This document shows positions 4,626-7,014 of a DNA stretch of 7,014 bases, in pieces (the stretch's first letter is position 1; each line of letters starts with the position of its first letter). The translations under genes and the position numbers were made by a program. Under the pieces are notes generated by a model that saw only the letters and a list, made by a program, of their open reading frames with translations, did no database searches and was not told where the DNA came from. This stretch comes from Chthoniobacter flavus (GTDB lineage: Bacteria > Verrucomicrobiota > Verrucomicrobiia > Chthoniobacterales > Terrimicrobiaceae). The stretch lies in assembly GCA_945903555.1 (NCBI GenBank), contig CAMDOJ010000094.1:1-7014 (forward strand), in the 5' to 3' direction.

Positions 4626-5462
4626 ATGGATCATCTTGATAAACTCGAATCGCAAAGCATCTACATTCTTCGTGAAGCCTACCATAGCTTTTCCAACCTC
4701 TGTATGCCATGGAGCATGGGAAAGGACTCTAACGTTCTAATCTGGCTATCGAAAAAAGCTTTTTGCAGTCACATCCCGTATCCGTTACTTCACATTGATA
4801 CGACGTATGAGTTTCCGGAGATGCTGGAATTTCGGGAGTGGGCGGTTGAGAAGTACAAACTGGATTTGATCGTAAAGATCAACGAGGACGCCCGCGCAGG
4901 CACTGGTTCTTACACCAGTTCGATCGGTTACGAAACCCATGACCCCGTCACTGTCACGCATGAGTTGAAGACCGTGGCGCTTCAGCAAATCATGGGTGAG
5001 CGAAAATTTGATGCACTCATCACTGGTATTCGTCGGGATGAAGATCCGACACGCGCCAAGGAGCGTTATTTTTCTCCACGCAATGCGGAATTTGAGTGGG
5101 ACTACAAAGATCAACCACCTGAGTTCTGGAATCAATTCACCACGGCATTGGAACCCGGTGAACACATCCGCGTGCAGCCATTGCTGGACTGGACGGAAGT
5201 CGATATCTGGCGCTACATCGAGCGGGAGAATATCCCGATTCCACAGATGTATTTTGCAAGAAAAGGTGAGGACGGATTGAACTACCGATTCCGCTCCTTG
5301 GGTTGCTGGCCTATCACCAAGCCGGTGCAGAGCAATGCGGCGAATATCGAGCAAATCATCTCCGAGCTTCTGGTCACAAAAACGAGTGAGCGTGCCGGTC
5401 GCGCTCAGGATCACCACGAGCGGAATGCTATGCAAAAACTCCGCGCCAAGGGGTTCATGTAA
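4626..5462 (+). CDS. cysD: Sulfate adenylyltransferase subunit 2 (ATP sulfurylase small subunit)
   Basis: CysD transfers AMP from ATP to sulfate to make adenosine 5'-phosphosulfate (APS) in the cytoplasm, driven by GTP hydrolysis in its partner CysN. The protein has 278 residues, against about 300 in E. coli. It belongs to the PP-loop ATP pyrophosphatase family. The loop is SMGKDS (30-35), the usual SxGKDS of CysD. Other family blocks are PLLHIDTTYEFPEM, GIRRDEDPTRAKERYFSPR, HIRVQPLLDWTEVDIWRYIERENI, RFRSLGCWPIT and the C-terminal TSERAGRAQD. The ATG at 4596 is an alternative start, but the MDHLDKLESQSIYILREAY beginning at 4626 is what I remember as the family N-terminus. It is followed after 98 bases by its partner cysN-cysC. 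That gap (5463-5560) shows no strong promoter or hairpin. Confidence 0.94.
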   Translation: MDHLDKLESQSIYILREAYHSFSNLCMPWSMGKDSNVLIWLSKKAFCSHIPYPLLHIDTTYEFPEMLEFREWAVEKYKLDLIVKINEDARAGTGSYTSSIGYETHDPVTVTHELKTVALQQIMGERKFDALITGIRRDEDPTRAKERYFSPRNAEFEWDYKDQPPEFWNQFTTALEPGEHIRVQPLLDWTEVDIWRYIERENIPIPQMYFARKGEDGLNYRFRSLGCWPITKPVQSNAANIEQIISELLVTKTSERAGRAQDHHERNAMQKLRAKGFM

Positions 5463-5560
5463 GATCGAGTGCTTCAGCGGTGAGGTTTGATTTTGTTCAA
5501 GCCCCAACCGCCCACTCAAAAAACCAACGTCTTTTGTCCCATATTATCTGACTTTAAAAA

Positions 5561-7014
5561 ATGAGCGCCGTTACCAAAAACTCACCAACGCCCAATCTCG
5601 ACCCCAAACTTAAAATCGTCATCGTCGGTCATGTGGATCATGGAAAATCCACGCTCATCGGTCGACTCTTTCACGACACAAATTCTCTTCCCGAAGGTAA
5701 GGTCGAGCAGATTCGCAAGGCCAGCGAGGCTGAAGGAATGGACTTCGAGTTTGCCTTTCTTCTCGATGCCTTGCTGGAGGAACAGGAGCAAAATATCACG
5801 ATCGACACGACACAGCTCCCTTTCAGGACAGACCTGCGTGAATACGTGATCATTGACGCTCCAGGACACAAAGAATTCTTGAAAAACATGATCACCGGTG
5901 CATCAAGCGCCGATGCAGCAATCTTGCTTATCGATGCTCATGAAGGCGTGCAGGAGCAATCCAAGCGCCATGCGTATTTGCTTTCGCTTCTTGGAATCAA
6001 GCAAGTCGTCGTTGCCGTGAACAAAATGGATCTCGTCGGATTTAAGCAAGAGGTCTTCGATGCTGTGCGTTCCGAATACACTGTCTTCCTCGAAAAGCTC
6101 GGGGTCGTGCCTCAGCACTTTCTGCCGATTTCTGCCAAGCACGGGCATAATATCACAACGGCCAGCACGGATATGCCGTGGTTCAAAGGACCCGCTATTT
6201 TGCAGGCGCTTGATCAATTTGCTACACCGGTGACGCCTGAGGGCCTACCATTGCGTTTGGTTTTGCAAGATGTGTATCGCTTCGACGAGCGCCGCATTTT
6301 GGCTGGGCGCATTGAGGCGGGGCGTCTCAGCGTGGGAGAGGAGTTGACCTTCTGGCCCGACCGCAAGCGCAGTCGCATCAAGAGTATCGAAAATTGGGGT
6401 TCGGGCGTTTCAAAATCAAGCGCATTGGTCGGCGAATCCGTTGCCATCACTCTTGAGGAACAGATCTTCGTTGAGCGCGGTCAGATCGGGAGTCATGCGG
6501 GCGTTGGCCCTGCCGAGGGACGCGAGATCCATGCTAGCCTCTTCTGGATCAGCAACGATCCCCTTCCAGTCAATGTGCCATTTATGCTTAAGCTTGGCAC
6601 CCAGACTGTCGAAGCCCGCGTGGTCGAGATCCAACGCGTCCTCGATTCTTCGACTCTTGAGCCCATCACGGCATCGCGTCATGAGCTATTGAAAAACGAG
6701 GTTGCCGATGTTCGCATTCGCACCCGTAAGCCTATTGCGTTTGATCGTTGCGACCGCATCAGTGACACAGGACGTTTTGTTATTGTTTGGGGTAAGCGCA
6801 TTGGTGGCGGTGGCATCGTTCGGGAGGCGGATTACGATTCTGGCCGACCCGGAGTGGCAAGCGACAACATCACTTGGACACTGAGTCCCGTTTCCCGTGA
6901 AGACCGCAGCGAATTGCTGGGCCATCGAGGATCCGTTCTCTGGCTCACGGGCTTGTCCGGTTCCGGTAAGTCCACGCTTGCGACTGCTCTCGAATACCAA
7001 CTTCATCGCCGAGG
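5561..7014 (+). CDS. cysNC: Bifunctional sulfate adenylyltransferase subunit 1 / APS kinase (CysN-CysC fusion), 3'-truncated
   Basis: The N-terminal part is the GTPase subunit that powers CysD, and the C-terminal part phosphorylates APS to PAPS. The frame runs from ATG 5561 without a stop to the window end (484 full codons), so the C-terminus is missing. The GTPase motifs are GHVDHGKST (23-31), NITID (78-82), DAPGH (99-103), NKMD (154-157) and SAK (191-193). The beta-barrel domains II and III of the elongation-factor type follow. The CysN part ends near the segment TWTLSPVSREDR. APS kinase begins with GHRGSVLWLTGLSGSGKST, whose P-loop is residues 464-472. The arrangement equals NodQ-type and other CysNC proteins, usually about 620-650 residues. 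The ATG has no good Shine-Dalgarno site (only TTTAAAAA in front). PAPS may feed sulfate reduction or sulfotransferases; neither is visible here. Confidence 0.95.
   Translation, partial: MSAVTKNSPTPNLDPKLKIVIVGHVDHGKSTLIGRLFHDTNSLPEGKVEQIRKASEAEGMDFEFAFLLDALLEEQEQNITIDTTQLPFRTDLREYVIIDAPGHKEFLKNMITGASSADAAILLIDAHEGVQEQSKRHAYLLSLLGIKQVVVAVNKMDLVGFKQEVFDAVRSEYTVFLEKLGVVPQHFLPISAKHGHNITTASTDMPWFKGPAILQALDQFATPVTPEGLPLRLVLQDVYRFDERRILAGRIEAGRLSVGEELTFWPDRKRSRIKSIENWGSGVSKSSALVGESVAITLEEQIFVERGQIGSHAGVGPAEGREIHASLFWISNDPLPVNVPFMLKLGTQTVEARVVEIQRVLDSSTLEPITASRHELLKNEVADVRIRTRKPIAFDRCDRISDTGRFVIVWGKRIGGGGIVREADYDSGRPGVASDNITWTLSPVSREDRSELLGHRGSVLWLTGLSGSGKSTLATALEYQLHRR

Noticed and set aside
4785..5519. 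A 244-residue minus-strand open frame opposite cysD
   Set aside because: CysD on the + strand is unambiguous along the same bases, and the antisense product has no recognisable motif.
5463..5560. A promoter or riboswitch between cysD and the cysN-cysC gene
   Set aside because: No convincing -35/-10 pair, long stem or terminator is seen. The gap is short and both genes belong to one function, so co-transcription is simpler.
5582..7006. Several minus-strand frames of 74-106 residues opposite the cysN-cysC fusion
   Set aside because: They are shadows of a continuous + strand gene that itself lacks a stop inside the window.

Overview
The window looks like a chromosomal segment of a Gram-negative bacterium. 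I suspect Verrucomicrobiota or a relative, for two reasons. The coding regions carry weak or absent Shine-Dalgarno sites. Short dispersed tandem repeats (CAGGATTA-, CACGAAGGACAC- and CACGGATGACACGGAT-type) litter the left half, and from memory these are common in that group. The taxonomic call is an inference and not firm.

Left half (1-3571) is a disturbed accessory region. An unrecognised partial ORF (1-309) is followed by a CAGGATTA-type repeat. A complete 2.05-kb insertion sequence (345-2394) is inserted at the edge of that repeat. It has 14-bp perfect terminal inverted repeats and one DDE transposase of the IS1634/IS4 superfamily type. To its right lies the C-terminal part of a GT4 glycosyltransferase whose reading frame starts at the IS edge. 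The missing N-terminal half is not on the other side of the IS, so the insertion was accompanied or followed by a deletion or rearrangement. The fragment is also peppered with in-frame repeat DNA: three blocks of 7-bp tandem repeats, and a composite hairpin-rich element of about 350 bp bounded by 30-bp inverted repeats. The last adds roughly 140 residues between two core elements of the nucleotide-sugar-binding domain.

Right half (3589-7014) is ordinary metabolism. On the minus strand, a DUF971 protein and pyridoxamine 5'-phosphate oxidase (pdxH) form a two-gene unit converging on the glycosyltransferase remnant. The strong intrinsic terminator of the + strand lies inside the last codons of pdxH. 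On the plus strand, diverging from the DUF971 gene across 58 bp, are cysD and a cysN-cysC fusion cut by the window end. Together they encode ATP sulfurylase and APS kinase, which activate sulfate to APS and PAPS for sulfur assimilation or for sulfation reactions.

No tRNA, rRNA, CRISPR array or new defence-type system was recognised. The most unusual feature is the repeat-riddled glycosyltransferase remnant.
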